Of a DNA stretch of 14,085 nt, positions 1 to 7,742 are shown one piece after another. The stretch spans positions 804,073 through 818,157 of the forward strand of contig MU631314.1 in NCBI GenBank assembly GCA_026770615.1, in the 5' to 3' direction. Made by a program: the position numbers and the translations under genes. Origin of the DNA: Pavlovales sp. CCMP2436 (taxonomy: Eukaryota; Haptophyta; Pavlovophyceae; Pavlovales). The notes below the pieces were generated by a model that saw only the letters and a list, made by a program, of their open reading frames with translations, was not told where the DNA came from and ran no database searches. Each line of letters begins with the position of its first letter. The first letter of the stretch is position 1.

Positions 1-144
1 GAGCAGGAGAGCCTTGACACCCTCCTCGGTGAACGCGCTGCGGAGCTCACACTTGAGCCGCTGGATCTCCACCTTGAGCTGCTCGATCTCCTCGTTGAGA
101 TGCACGCCCGGAGCGCGCCGCGACAGCGAGAGCACGCTGTTACA
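1..144 (-). CDS. Partial coiled-coil protein exon (runs off the left edge)
   Basis: Read on the minus strand, a candidate acceptor (ctgcag, CAG at 147-145) is followed by 48 codons open to the window edge. The translation contains a clear heptad pattern, HLNEEIEQLKVEIQRLK then CELR, with Leu/Ile at a/d positions, so this is probably a coiled-coil stretch of a larger protein. The exon is very GC-rich, like the host genes at the other end of the window. I do not recognise the family; many cytoskeletal, motor and trafficking proteins have such segments. The upstream exons should lie to the right of 147, but that region holds only repeats and AT-rich DNA, so the preceding intron would be long, or the acceptor is misplaced. 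The other minus frames are also fairly open here, which lowers confidence. Confidence 0.42.
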
Positions 145-725
145 CTGCAGATTCGCAACCAGGTTGAGACCAAAAGCACTAAAACGCGTTTTTCTCGACG
201 AAATTCTGCCCTCGTAAAACGCGTATTCTACCTGGTTGCGCCACAAATACGAAAATCTAAAAGGCTTCTCTGAAATCGCTAGACATTCCGATATTATATT
301 TATACGTGGGATCGAGGAGCTGGTGGTGCCATCTCCCTTGGCGGACGCGGCAACCGGTGTGGCAGCGGCTCCTGCCGCTGACGCACCTGCTGACGCGCCC
401 GCTGCCGGGGTTTCGCTGTTGTCGCAGACACTGCAAGTTTTGCTGCCGGCGTTGCCGCTGCACGTTTTCTTTCAAGCCGCGAGCGAGTCTATCCCAGGGT
501 TCATCACCAGGGTAATCAGTCCACTGGCGAACTGGGTAGGCAAACCCGGCAAACACTCGAGATCGAGTGATGAGAGCAGCAGTGGTGACGACGACGGGAA
601 AAGAAACCGGCAGGCCTGACGCGGTGACGGCAACTTTGGCGAGGACTCTGGCACCTTTGGCAACTCAACATGATATACTTTTTGTCAGTGATGGGCCTTC
701 AGCGCACAAGCGCAGCTGGAGGTAC
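145..725. other. Region without a recognisable gene; small inverted repeat at 154-240
   Basis: The sequence cgcaaccagg at 154-163 recurs inverted as cctggttgcg at 231-240, bracketing 67 bp that contain two direct copies of aaaacgcgt (181 and 217). This could be a very small inverted-repeat element. Positions 236-619 (plus) are open for 127 codons, but the product is Ala/Pro-rich, has no recognisable motif and overlaps open frames on the other strand. I do not call it a gene. Minus-strand translation of 472-725 continues, with a stop, the frame of the dispersed repeat copy at 726-804, so part of this stretch may be the interior of that repeat. Confidence 0.4.
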
Positions 726-804
726 CTGCGGGCACGGCGGATTCACTCGCGAGAGTGATGTCGTTATAAACTGACGATGACGGGTCTAAAGCGAAATAAA
801 TTAT
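726..804 (-). repeat. Dispersed 82-bp repeat, copy A
   Basis: Reverse-complemented, this stretch aligns with 12988-13069 and 2049-2130 (terminus ataatttatttcgc at 804-791, inner end gcccgcag at 733-726). Translated in the shared frame it reads IIYFALDPSSSVYNDITLAS, then ESAVPAG. It is one codon (3 nt) shorter than the other copies in the Ser run. It contains the hairpin TCACTC-TCGC-GAGTGA (complement of 752-767 region). Orientation is opposite to copies B and D. Confidence 0.7.
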
Positions 805-900
805 AAATTATATGAATCTACGGGGACTCTGGCTGGCGACGCGCTCTGACTGTCTGACAAGTCAAATGTATTTATTATATATGGTGATTATACGACCGTA

Positions 901-1530
901 CGGCTAGACCCCTGAGACGTATCTTATTCAAACCTATTCAATAGGCAAGGTACAAGCTGTCGCCATTTGTTTCTAGTTCGTTCTCCAGAGCTGAGTCTTG
1001 GAGGGTAGGGTCTCAAGGGGCAAGAAATAGACCTGGCTCATCAGAACCTCCTCATTAAGTAATTAAATATTACTAATTAAATCCAGATTTAACTAAAAAA
1101 ATATTCCTATTGAATAGGCAAATTTCAGGAGGTACCAATAGGCACGAGTCAGTAGGCGCTTTAGGCGGCGTGGGGAGCGAGCGACACCCTCGCTTATAGC
1201 CAGCCTCCTGCGTGGCCGAGGTGCAGGTAATACCGCTCATCGAGTCTCCGATGTCAAGCGGCCTCTCGGCGAGCGGCTCAGGCTCGAGCGGCAGCGACGT
1301 AGGGTCATCGTCTGCCATGCTGAAAATTTCGTAATTTTCTTCGTCATAATAGGCCACTGGGAGGCCGCATCGTCAATCTGATTGAATCCTGGCTATCCAC
1401 ATGTCGTGGCGTCCACGGCAATGTGCGGTGACCTTGGGTGTCTGACGCGCGGTGCGTTGGCTACAGCGAGCCGAACGTAGCCTATTAAATAGGCCAAAAA
1501 GCTGGTTAAATAGGCTCAGGGGTCTAGCCG
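901..1530. mobile_element. Non-autonomous TIR DNA transposon, 630 bp, CGTA target duplication
   Basis: The terminal sequence CGGCTAGACCCCTGAG at 901-916 is repeated as its exact reverse complement at 1515-1530. The element is flanked by CGTA on both sides (897-900 and 1531-1534), which looks like a 4-bp target-site duplication. Subterminal odd palindromes of the form CCTATT-N-AATAGG occur at 933-945 and 1106-1118, and gcctattaaataggc occurs at 1480-1494, with a half site near 1506-1515. These resemble transposase-binding subterminal repeats. No transposase domain is recognisable. A 4-bp duplication is known from several eukaryotic superfamilies (for example Sola and Ginger), but the family cannot be assigned from this copy. 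Confidence 0.75.
1073..1357 (-). other. 94-codon ORF inside the TIR element, function unknown
   Basis: An open frame on the minus strand begins MAYYDEENYEIFSMADDDP and continues with a Pro/Glu-rich acidic stretch (DDDPTSLPLEPEPLAERPLD). It ends in the AT-rich part of the element, where the translation looks non-coding (after about residue 78). The acidic, Met-initiated start is reminiscent of transposase N-termini, and its position within the inverted repeats would suit a leftover 5' end of a transposase gene cut by internal deletion. That is inference; no domain can be named and it could be a chance ORF. Confidence 0.25.
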
Positions 1531-1534
1531 CGTA

Positions 1535-1723
1535 TACGCGTACATCCTTTATTCCTATGGCTGAAGGATCGACGGCAGCGCTTTGTTTTCGGCTTCCTCA
1601 TCATCCACCACTTCTACCAGCTCCCTACTTCGGCGTAGCGCGTAGGAGCCTGCGGTCGGAGCGCTAAGATCAGCTTGACTAAAACTTAAAACGTACCGCC
1701 AGCCCAAACCCCCTTTCATTAAT
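1535..1723 (+). repeat. Flank of foldback copy 1, shared in mirror orientation with 8923-9042
   Basis: Blocks at 1627-1644 (acttcggcgtagcgcgta), 1656-1669 (tcggagcgctaaga), 1668-1680 (gatcagcttgact) and the segment agcccaaaccc..ttcattaat before 1724 recur as reverse complements at 9025-9042, 8990-9003, 8973-8985 and 8923-8945, in the same relative order. The repeat family is therefore longer than the palindrome itself. The 1545-1626 portion begins with tttattcc, possibly a diverged version of the dispersed-repeat terminus. No gene is visible. Confidence 0.65.
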
Positions 1724-2048
1724 ATTTATGATAGGGATTCAAGCTGGCGTCTGACTGTTCTGAATGGTGTGCTGGTCTGAGCGCTGCGTCACCCATTGCC
1801 TGCTGTGTGCCTTAGTTGGCTGCGCTGGCTTGGGCGCCACCGCGCGTGCCAGATACAGCGGAACACTACCGGAGATCCATCGGCACGCGCGGTGGCGCCC
1901 AAGCCAGCGCAGCCTAATAAGGCACGCAGCAGGCAATGGGCGACGCAGCGCTCAGACCAGCACAACATTCAGAACAGTCAGACGCCAGCTTGAATCCCTA
2001 TCATAAATATAATTGAAACACCGCCAGCCCAAATCCCCCTTCATTAAT
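1696..2048. repeat. 28-bp direct repeats flanking foldback copy 1
   Basis: Positions 1696-1723 and 2021-2048 are direct repeats of 28 bp (ccgccagcccaaa..cattaat) with two mismatches, one on each side of the palindromic element. They are much longer than an ordinary target duplication, so they may be a duplication made at insertion, or two copies of a neighbouring repeat. Confidence 0.7.
1724..2009. mobile_element. Foldback (long inverted repeat) element, copy 1
   Basis: The left arm 1724-1850 (starting tatttatgataggg) and the right arm 1883-2009 are reverse complements over about 127 bp with roughly five mismatches. They are separated by a loop of about 32 bp. A second copy lies at 8454-8922. 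Such structures are typical of foldback or MITE-like DNA transposons. The flanks (…cattaa / taattga…) allow a 3-bp TAA duplication, but the second copy does not confirm it. There is no coding capacity beyond chance ORFs read through the arms. Confidence 0.8.
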
Positions 2049-2130
2049 AGAATTTATTCCTCTCGAGTCCTCTCATCGTCGTCGGTTCATAAAGACGTCA
2101 CTTTCTCAAGTAATTCTGCCGTTCCAGCAG
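2049..2130 (+). repeat. Dispersed 82-bp repeat, copy B
   Basis: Aligns without gaps to 12988-13069 with about a dozen mismatches over 82 bp. The shared frame reads IYSSRVLSSSSVHKDVTFSS, then NSAVPAG, and stays open to 2291 (reading on through LSYLITTEKNYDIVEF). The hairpin present in copies A and D is degraded here (tcactttctcaagtaa). The orientation is the same as copy D. Confidence 0.7.
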
Positions 2131-2423
2131 GTCTTCAGCATCGCCTGAGCTACTTGATCACTACTGAAAAAAATTATGACATCGTTGAGTTTCTGGACAC
2201 GCCAATGTCCTTACCACGTTCGAAGAAACTCATAGAAATCAAAAATGGGGGCGGCAATTCGTGTAAAATCGTAAAAGTCAGGAAGGATTAATTAATTTCT
2301 TTTGCGTCTCTTGCGCCTCAATTATGCGTCTACTGTAGGTGTATTTTCAGGGCGATAACTGTCGATAACTCAGCACGAAACCTTTGCCAAGCCAGCTTTT
2401 CGCTAAGTTGCAGGTATCACATA
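2131..2423. other. Intergenic DNA next to the copia element; ends in the target-site duplication
   Basis: The frame of copy B remains open on the plus strand to 2291. The translation is Lys-rich at its end and not recognisable. The rest is unassigned. Positions 2420-2423 (cata) match 8051-8054 and form the copia target duplication. Confidence 0.45.
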
Positions 2424-2732
2424 TGTTAGGATGCGAGAGTGCGAGGTCTGCAGCGAGAGCTAAGGGGGATCGAGTCCGAGTCGCGATGAAGCGGCTAACG
2501 AGAGGGCAGGAACAGCTAGGAAGCGTAGGGCGATACGACACAGAGCAGGTGGTCTGAAGCTGTGTCACAAAGTCTCTTAGTAAGTAAGAGATCCTGACAA
2601 GAGAGCTGAAGCGGCGTCAAGAGCAGCCGTAGAGCAGTCGAGACGGCAGCTGAGCCCGGGATATTAAAATCCGGGCAGTCCGATGGCGAACCGGACAGAG
2701 CCAAAGTGTGTAAAACACTTGGGCGCCCGACA
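2424..2732 (-). repeat. 3' LTR of the copia element
   Basis: 309 bp, beginning TGTCGGGCGCCC and ending CCTAACA in element orientation, so it has canonical TG..CA ends. It contains an ATATTAAAAT-type stretch (gatattaaaat at 2661-2671) that could be the promoter TATA region. Confidence 0.93.
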
Positions 2733-2844
2733 CCCTCCCTTAATCTGGACGCCATCACGTTCAGGTTGAAGGAACTGGTACAGCTTGAGCTTGTAGTCGG
2801 TGAACCCCCCCCCCCTTAAGGAGGGGGAAACCGATGGTGGCCGT
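2733..2844 (-). promoter_or_regulatory. Polypurine tract and 3' untranslated spacer of the copia element
   Basis: Directly before the 3' LTR the element strand reads AAGGGAGGG (2741-2733), a suitable plus-strand primer. Between the pol stop (2847-2845) and this tract there is a run of twelve G (C12 at 2804-2815 on the plus strand) next to CCTTAAGG and a C-rich stretch, which could pair into a hairpin. Confidence 0.7.
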
Positions 2845-3048
2845 CTACATGCCGAGGAGCGTGCGGCGGTGTTGAAGGAAGAGCTTGGGACCAAGAGGCT
2901 TGGTCATGATGTCGGCGTCGTTGTCGAGACCGCTGATGAAAAACAGCTTGATAGTGCCGTTCTTGACGAGGTCGCGGATCCAGTGGAATTTGATGTCCAC
3001 GTGCTTGGTCCGGCGGTGCACGATGTCGTTCTTGGAAAATTGATGCAC
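2845..3048 (-). pseudogene. RNase H C-terminal end of copia pol, out of frame
   Basis: This frame carries the conserved end of copia RNase H: VHRRTKHVDIKFHWIRD, then DNDADIMTKPLGP and a stop at 2847-2845. The upstream pol frame leaves the conserved sequence after SCIN at about 3040 and this frame takes over, consistent with loss of one base in the T run at 3036-3039 (A run on the plus strand). The codons before about 3037 in this frame are not part of the protein. Family members continue through this junction in a single frame, so this is a mutation or a sequence error. Confidence 0.85.
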
Positions 3049-5876
3049 GAGACGTTGTCCTCGCCGACGGGCGTGGCAGTAGTTTGCGGGAAGCCGAGTT
3101 CGGCGAGGAGCTGGCGCATTGCGATGATCTCCTTGGAGACGGAGGTGACCGCGACGTACTCAGCCTCAGTCGAGCTGAGCGTGACGACGCTCTGCTTCTC
3201 GCTCCGGGCTGAGACGGTGCCGCCTCCTACCTGCGTGATAAAGCCGGAGACGGACTTGCGCGTGTCGATGCAGTTGGCGTAGTCAGCGTCGACGAAGGCG
3301 GTGAAGTTGAGCTCGACGTTGGCCTTGAAGTTGAGGCCGAGGTCGGGCGTCCCAGCGAGGTAGCGGAGGATGCGCTTGGCCGCGGTCATGTGCGGCTCGC
3401 CGGGGCGGCTCATAAAGTGCGTGAGCGTGCCCATGGCGTACATGATATCCGGGCGGAAGTGCGAGATGTGGATGAGCGCGCCGACGATCGAGCGGTACTC
3501 CGTGGCGCCGTCTTGGTCGAGGAGCTCCGAGTCCGAGGAGATGGCGAGGTGCAGACTTTCTGCCATCGGCGTGTCAACGGGGTGCGCGTTCAGCATGCCA
3601 GTCCACTCTAAGAGCTCGAGGATGGCGCGCGAGATGGTCACCTTGATGCCGAGGTCGGAGCGCGTCAGCTTCATGGACAGGAAGGAGTCGATGTCGTCGC
3701 TGAGCGTCATCTTCAAGGCCGTGGTGATCGAGGTGAGGAACTTGTCACAGACTTCGGGTTTGAGCGAGAAGTCGGCGATCAAGAGGTCGTCGACGTAGAT
3801 ACCGAGCGACAAGTGGCCGTCGTCATGGTGAAGTGTGTACACGCACGGGTCCTGGCGCGACTGCGTGAAGCCGTAGTCGATGAGCCAGTTGTCGATTAGC
3901 TGCCGCCAGTTGCGGCCGGACTGCTTGAGCCCGTAGAGCGATTTGAGGAGTTTGAGAACGATGTCGCCCTTGCCTTTGATCTTGTACGAGTAGGGAGGGT
4001 CGACGTAGATGTCGTAGTCGAGGGGCGCGTTAAGGTACGCCGTCTTGAAGTCAAGGTGGAAGAGGCGTGCGCTGCGGGCGGCTGCGAGTGCGATGATGAG
4101 CTTGGCCGAGTCGTAGCAAAAGACGGAGGAGAACGTCTCGTCGTAGTCGAGGCCAAAGCGCTGCGCGTAGCCCTTGGCGATGCACCGAGTCTTGTACTTG
4201 TCAATGGCGCCGTCGGACTTGCGCTTGAGGTTGAGAACGAGGCCCGTTTTGAGGACCTTCATGCCGGGCCGCCGAGGAGTCTCGACCCAGGTGCGAGTTG
4301 AGTCGATGGAAGCGTACTCTGACTGGATGGAGACGAGCCACTCGGTCGAGTGTGAACCGGAGACAGCTTGCTTGAGCGTCGGCTGGTCGGACTCGGCGAC
4401 GAGAGCGAGTGGGGCGCACACGTACGGGATGTTCTGCTTGTAGGCGGAGCGGAGCGTGCGCGCCGAGGGTCCCGAAGTCGGCAGAGCGAGCGGCGCAGTG
4501 TTGCCGAGGGGAATGGACTCCAGGTCGGGGGCGTCGGGCAACGAGTCGCCCTTGGGAGCAGGTAGGTCGCAAAGAGGAAGTTGTGGACGCGTCGCGATGC
4601 GGGTGATAACGGAGCTCTCATCGATCCGCACATGCCGATTGAGGACGACCTTGCCAGAAGGATGGAGCTTGATCACGGCCGCGTTGGTGTAGCGAGTGAG
4701 TGCCCCGGCCGGCGCGTTGATCATGTGGCCCGAGTCGCCATAGCCGATCAGGATGCCGTACAATGCGCGCGCGTCGAGCTTGAAGAGATGCGAGTGGGTG
4801 TCAACGACCCAGGCATCCGAGCCCCAGGCGCGGATGTGCGACAGGTTGGGGCGGCGGCAGAGGATGTGCTGATAGGGCGTCACGCCGGCCGACGAGTCTG
4901 AGACAAGCCGATTTCGAATGTACACGGAGTGGAGGAAGGCGGAGTCGGCGTACGAGTCGGGAAGGCCGGCTTGAGCGAGTGGTGCGCGCGCGTCCCGGGC
5001 GATGGTGCCGAAGTAGCGCTCTGCGTGCGCGTTGAGCTGAGGAGTCCTTGCCGGCGTGATCTCGGACCCGCCGATGCCGTTGATGCGAAGGATGCCGTTC
5101 CAGAGTGCCGAATCAAACTCCTTGGCCCCGTCAAGCCGAAATTGCCGAACGAGGGAGCCGAGGGAAACGGTGTAGGTCTGGATGTCTTCGAGAAACTTGT
5201 CGAGGAAATCGGGGGCCTGCGACTTGGTCTCGAGCTGGTAGATCCACGCATAGTTGGAGAACTGGTCGAGGAACAACATGAAGTAGTACCCCATCGATGG
5301 ATCGTTCGAGCGGAAGGACTCGAGGGAGTTGATGCGGCCTATGATATCGACGCTGACGGTGTCGAAGGGCTGTGCAGCTTGGTGACGGGCGTCGTTGAAG
5401 GTCAGCTTGATCGCCTTGCCCTCCGCGCAAGCTGGACAGATCTGCTTGAGGCGTCGAGAGGTGAGTAGCCCGTCCGTGGCCGAGATGGTCGCGTTGAGTG
5501 TACGGGTCGAAGCGTGTCCTAAACGGGCGTGCAGGATGCGCTTGTCGATGGTTGAGGAGGAACTGTCGTCGAGAGGAAGTTGGCGGGCGGCTGCGGCGGG
5601 TGAACAGTCCGAGCAGGTCTCGGAGTCGGCATGGCCGACGAGCGTGTCCTTGGAGGTGCCGATATCCTTGTCGCCGGTCTGGTTCATGGCCGGTGATGGA
5701 GGGGAAGCCGTGTCGACGAATGCCACGAGCGCGTCTGAGGTAGCTGTGAAGACGGCCATGATGATGCACATGTCCTTGAGCTTTGCGATCCCTTGCGGGG
5801 TGATGAGGTAGCGGCCCTGCTGGAGGTCAAGGTTGAAGCCGTTGATGGAGAACTTGGTCTGCTTAGAGAGGCTCAC
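2904..5876 (-). CDS. Copia pol: integrase, reverse transcriptase, RNase H
   Basis: The reading frame is 990 codons; the conserved protein runs to about residue 945, where the frame breaks. In order: a pre-integrase zinc site (H116, H121, C147, C150); an integrase core with the DDE triad D177, D249 and E286; an Ala/Pro-rich linker around 430-510; reverse transcriptase with YKTRCIAKGYAQ (561-572), catalytic HLDF (D609), LYGLKQSGRNW (648-657) and YVDD (694-697); and RNase H with DADYAN (863-868), SVSGF and SSTEAEY (901-907). The catalytic residues I can identify are intact. The GTG at 5876 is not a real start: the frame is open further upstream and the protein is expected as part of a Gag-Pol polyprotein. 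It shares the frame of gag and is offset from the zinc-knuckle/protease ORF by one base. Confidence 0.93.
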   Translation of the reverse strand: MSLSKQTKFSINGFNLDLQQGRYLITPQGIAKLKDMCIIMAVFTATSDALVAFVDTASPPSPAMNQTGDKDIGTSKDTLVGHADSETCSDCSPAAAARQLPLDDSSSSTIDKRILHARLGHASTRTLNATISATDGLLTSRRLKQICPACAEGKAIKLTFNDARHQAAQPFDTVSVDIIGRINSLESFRSNDPSMGYYFMLFLDQFSNYAWIYQLETKSQAPDFLDKFLEDIQTYTVSLGSLVRQFRLDGAKEFDSALWNGILRINGIGGSEITPARTPQLNAHAERYFGTIARDARAPLAQAGLPDSYADSAFLHSVYIRNRLVSDSSAGVTPYQHILCRRPNLSHIRAWGSDAWVVDTHSHLFKLDARALYGILIGYGDSGHMINAPAGALTRYTNAAVIKLHPSGKVVLNRHVRIDESSVITRIATRPQLPLCDLPAPKGDSLPDAPDLESIPLGNTAPLALPTSGPSARTLRSAYKQNIPYVCAPLALVAESDQPTLKQAVSGSHSTEWLVSIQSEYASIDSTRTWVETPRRPGMKVLKTGLVLNLKRKSDGAIDKYKTRCIAKGYAQRFGLDYDETFSSVFCYDSAKLIIALAAARSARLFHLDFKTAYLNAPLDYDIYVDPPYSYKIKGKGDIVLKLLKSLYGLKQSGRNWRQLIDNWLIDYGFTQSRQDPCVYTLHHDDGHLSLGIYVDDLLIADFSLKPEVCDKFLTSITTALKMTLSDDIDSFLSMKLTRSDLGIKVTISRAILELLEWTGMLNAHPVDTPMAESLHLAISSDSELLDQDGATEYRSIVGALIHISHFRPDIMYAMGTLTHFMSRPGEPHMTAAKRILRYLAGTPDLGLNFKANVELNFTAFVDADYANCIDTRKSVSGFITQVGGGTVSARSEKQSVVTLSSTEAEYVAVTSVSKEIIAMRQLLAELGFPQTTATPVGEDNVSCINFPRTTSCTAGPSTWTSNSTGSATSSRTALSSCFSSAVSTTTPTS

Positions 5877-6951
5877 GAGATCGGCGTCCCATCGCGCAAT
5901 TGCAGAGGTCGGACTCGTTGAAGATGAGCCGCTTGACGTCGGGGGACACGTAGAAGTTGTCGACCTTGGCCGTCACAAGCGAGTTGTTCATCAGGCGGTA
6001 GCCAACAGAGAGGGTGCCCTTGTACTTGCACACGATCTTGGAGGAGTTGGCAGCGGAAGCGTGCATGTTCGTGGGCTGCACGTCGGTCAGGAAGGGCAGG
6101 TAGTCCATCGGCCCGAGGTTGAGTTTCGAGCCGGAGTCGAAGAGGCCCGAGTCGCTCATCTGCGAGAGGGAGTCCTGGAAGTTCTTGCTGAGGAGGGAGT
6201 ACACCTTGGAGATCTCGAAGTAGTCGGTCAGCTGTGCCAGGCCGTCCGAGTTGATGATCTCCTGCCCGTTGCCAATTGCGAAAGCGTTGGAGGGCTTGGC
6301 CGTTGCGATGGCCGAGAGGAAGATGGTCGCGATGAACCCGAAGATGAAGACGATCACTACGATGAAGTTGAAGAGCGATTTGGTCTTGCCGGCAATTAAC
6401 TTGGAGGGGATGTCGACGGCGGAGCGCTCGAAGGGCTTGGCGCAAGAAGCGATGTAGGCGGCGGAGCACTCGAAGCGCTCAAGGCGAGCAGCAGCTTTGA
6501 ACTTGTGGAAGCGCTGCAGCTTGCGGGTGGAGAGCGGCGAGTAGTTCTTGTCGATAGCGAGTACGTCAGAAGTGTCGGGGCCGTACGGGTTACGCGAGAC
6601 CTGGACCATGTTGACAAAGGACGATGGCTTCTTGCGCAGCTGCTGGGTCTGCTCATTGAAGTCGACCGCCTTGACCGAGGAGATGCCGTAGTAGGAAGCA
6701 GCAGGGCAGTCGCGCGGGTGGTGGTCCGAGGCCTGGCTGTGAAGTTTGCACATGTAGCACGAAGGAGGGCGCTCGTCGCGAGGGCGCTCGTCGCGCGCGG
6801 CCTGCTTGGGGAAAGGAATAGCGGGGTGGCTCGGCGGGGGGTTACGTCCGCCGCGCCCGCCCTGCGCGAGGTTGCCGCGCCCACCACGCGCCGCGCCGCG
6901 CGAGTTGTTGGAGCTGCGGCCGGAGTCCGCGCCGTAGGTGATCACGTTCAC
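5863..6951 (-). CDS. Copia nucleocapsid zinc knuckle and protease ORF with a membrane-like segment
   Basis: 362 codons. An RGG-rich stretch (18-36) is followed by a zinc-knuckle-like site C65-X2-C68-X8-H77-X4-C82, longer than the usual CX2CX4HX4C. The protease follows with FDSGS (catalytic Asp 272), a GTLSV strand (312-316) and FYVSPDVK (333-340), matching the usual copia protease layout. Between knuckle and protease lie about 190 residues, including a strongly hydrophobic run at about 192-218 (FIVVIVFIFGFIATIFLSAI; DNA about 6298-6378) preceded by basic residues. Such a membrane-like segment is not expected in a copia polyprotein. The frame is -1 relative to gag (the gag TGA at 6950-6948 overlaps the first codon) and +1 separates it from integrase. 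The shifts look like indels; no clear slippery heptamer is visible at the gag junction. Confidence 0.82.
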   Translation of the reverse strand: MNVITYGADSGRSSNNSRGAARGGRGNLAQGGRGGRNPPPSHPAIPFPKQAARDERPRDERPPSCYMCKLHSQASDHHPRDCPAASYYGISSVKAVDFNEQTQQLRKKPSSFVNMVQVSRNPYGPDTSDVLAIDKNYSPLSTRKLQRFHKFKAAARLERFECSAAYIASCAKPFERSAVDIPSKLIAGKTKSLFNFIVVIVFIFGFIATIFLSAIATAKPSNAFAIGNGQEIINSDGLAQLTDYFEISKVYSLLSKNFQDSLSQMSDSGLFDSGSKLNLGPMDYLPFLTDVQPTNMHASAANSSKIVCKYKGTLSVGYRLMNNSLVTAKVDNFYVSPDVKRLIFNESDLCNCAMGRRSREPL

Positions 6952-7742
6952 GCTGCGCCTGTCTGCGGCGCCGTTGGTGTGGAGAGCATCGTGATGGCGG
7001 CGAGGTTCTCGCGCAGGGTCGCGAGGACGTCGGAAGCGAGGCGCCGCTCATTGGCAGGGTCGTTGATGGTCGACTGCACGAGCGAGGAGTAGGACTCGCC
7101 GAGCCCGCGCAGCGAGATGAACAGGATTAGATCCTCGAGCTTGAAGGGAAGGTGCGAGATGGAATTGAAGGCGCGCTGCACGCGGTCGAGCCACTGAAGC
7201 GCGCTCTCCCTGTGTGAGCGCTGGAGCGAGATGAGATTGAGCATAGAGGCGGCCTTGGACGTGCCGGAGAGGCCGACGCAGTGGTCCTTGAGAGTGTTGA
7301 AAACCAGAGATAGCGAGACGGAGCTGCCGCGCTTGGCGCCGTAGGCCTTGTGCATGACATGCGTGAGAATGCGCTGGTCGATGGCCTGGGTGATGATGTC
7401 CTGGGCCTTGCACTGCGAGGTAAGCATACGGTAGTACTCCTTGACCGCCTTGACGAAGGCGGGGTCAGCCTCGCCCTTCGGGTAGATCTGCTTGCCGTCA
7501 TCGCGGATCGCCTCGGGGTCGGGGTAGTAGAGGGAGACGATCACGGGGTCAGCCTCGAGGGGGTCGAAGGGGGCCGGCTTAGTGAAGACGCACGAGAGGT
7601 CGATCTTCTCGTCCGACTGCATGTACGTGAGAAGCATCGCCACCCAGATAGGGAAGTGGGCCGAGTCGCGCAGCTTGAAGTGGTTGAAGCGCGACCCTGC
7701 CGACGCGCCTCCGTGGAACTCGAAGCCCTGAGGGTCCACCAT
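6948..7742 (-). CDS. gag: Copia gag (capsid)
   Basis: 264 residues starting MVDPQGFEFHGG. Features typical of copia Gag are the early FPIWVAMLLTYM segment, the helical stretch with DIITQAIDQRILTH, and LISLQRSHRESALQWLDRV then LPFKLEDLILFISLRGLG. The protein forms the virus-like particle that packages element RNA. The zinc knuckle is in the next ORF, not here. The start is unusual: the A of the ATG is the last base of the 5' LTR (7742), so translation would begin exactly at the LTR/primer-site junction with no internal leader. The same frame is also open backward through the whole LTR to 8171, so the true start could lie within the LTR, but the Met at 7742 is the first one followed by Gag-like sequence. 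Confidence 0.88.
   Translation of the reverse strand: MVDPQGFEFHGGASAGSRFNHFKLRDSAHFPIWVAMLLTYMQSDEKIDLSCVFTKPAPFDPLEADPVIVSLYYPDPEAIRDDGKQIYPKGEADPAFVKAVKEYYRMLTSQCKAQDIITQAIDQRILTHVMHKAYGAKRGSSVSLSLVFNTLKDHCVGLSGTSKAASMLNLISLQRSHRESALQWLDRVQRAFNSISHLPFKLEDLILFISLRGLGESYSSLVQSTINDPANERRLASDVLATLRENLAAITMLSTPTAPQTGAA
7730..7741 (-). promoter_or_regulatory. Putative primer binding site (TGGTGGACCCTC)
   Basis: Immediately after the 5' LTR the element strand reads TGGTGGACCC. Its complement, GGGUCCACCA, has the form of a tRNA 3' end (CCA preceded by an A discriminator and an acceptor strand). It is not the initiator-Met site (TGGTATCAGAGC) common in copia elements. It overlaps the first codons of gag. 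Confidence 0.5.

Noticed and set aside
236..619. 127-codon plus-strand ORF
   Set aside because: Ala/Pro-rich, no motif, equally long open frames on the opposite strand; no support as a gene.
2800..6951. Several long plus-strand ORFs (for example 2800-3282, 4929-5468, 5833-6399)
   Set aside because: They are antisense shadows of the GC-rich copia pol genes; the conserved domains are all on the minus strand.
6930..6960. Programmed -1 frameshift between gag and the protease ORF as an established feature
   Set aside because: The frames overlap suggestively at a TGA, but no slippery heptamer or clear downstream structure is visible; kept only as a possibility.
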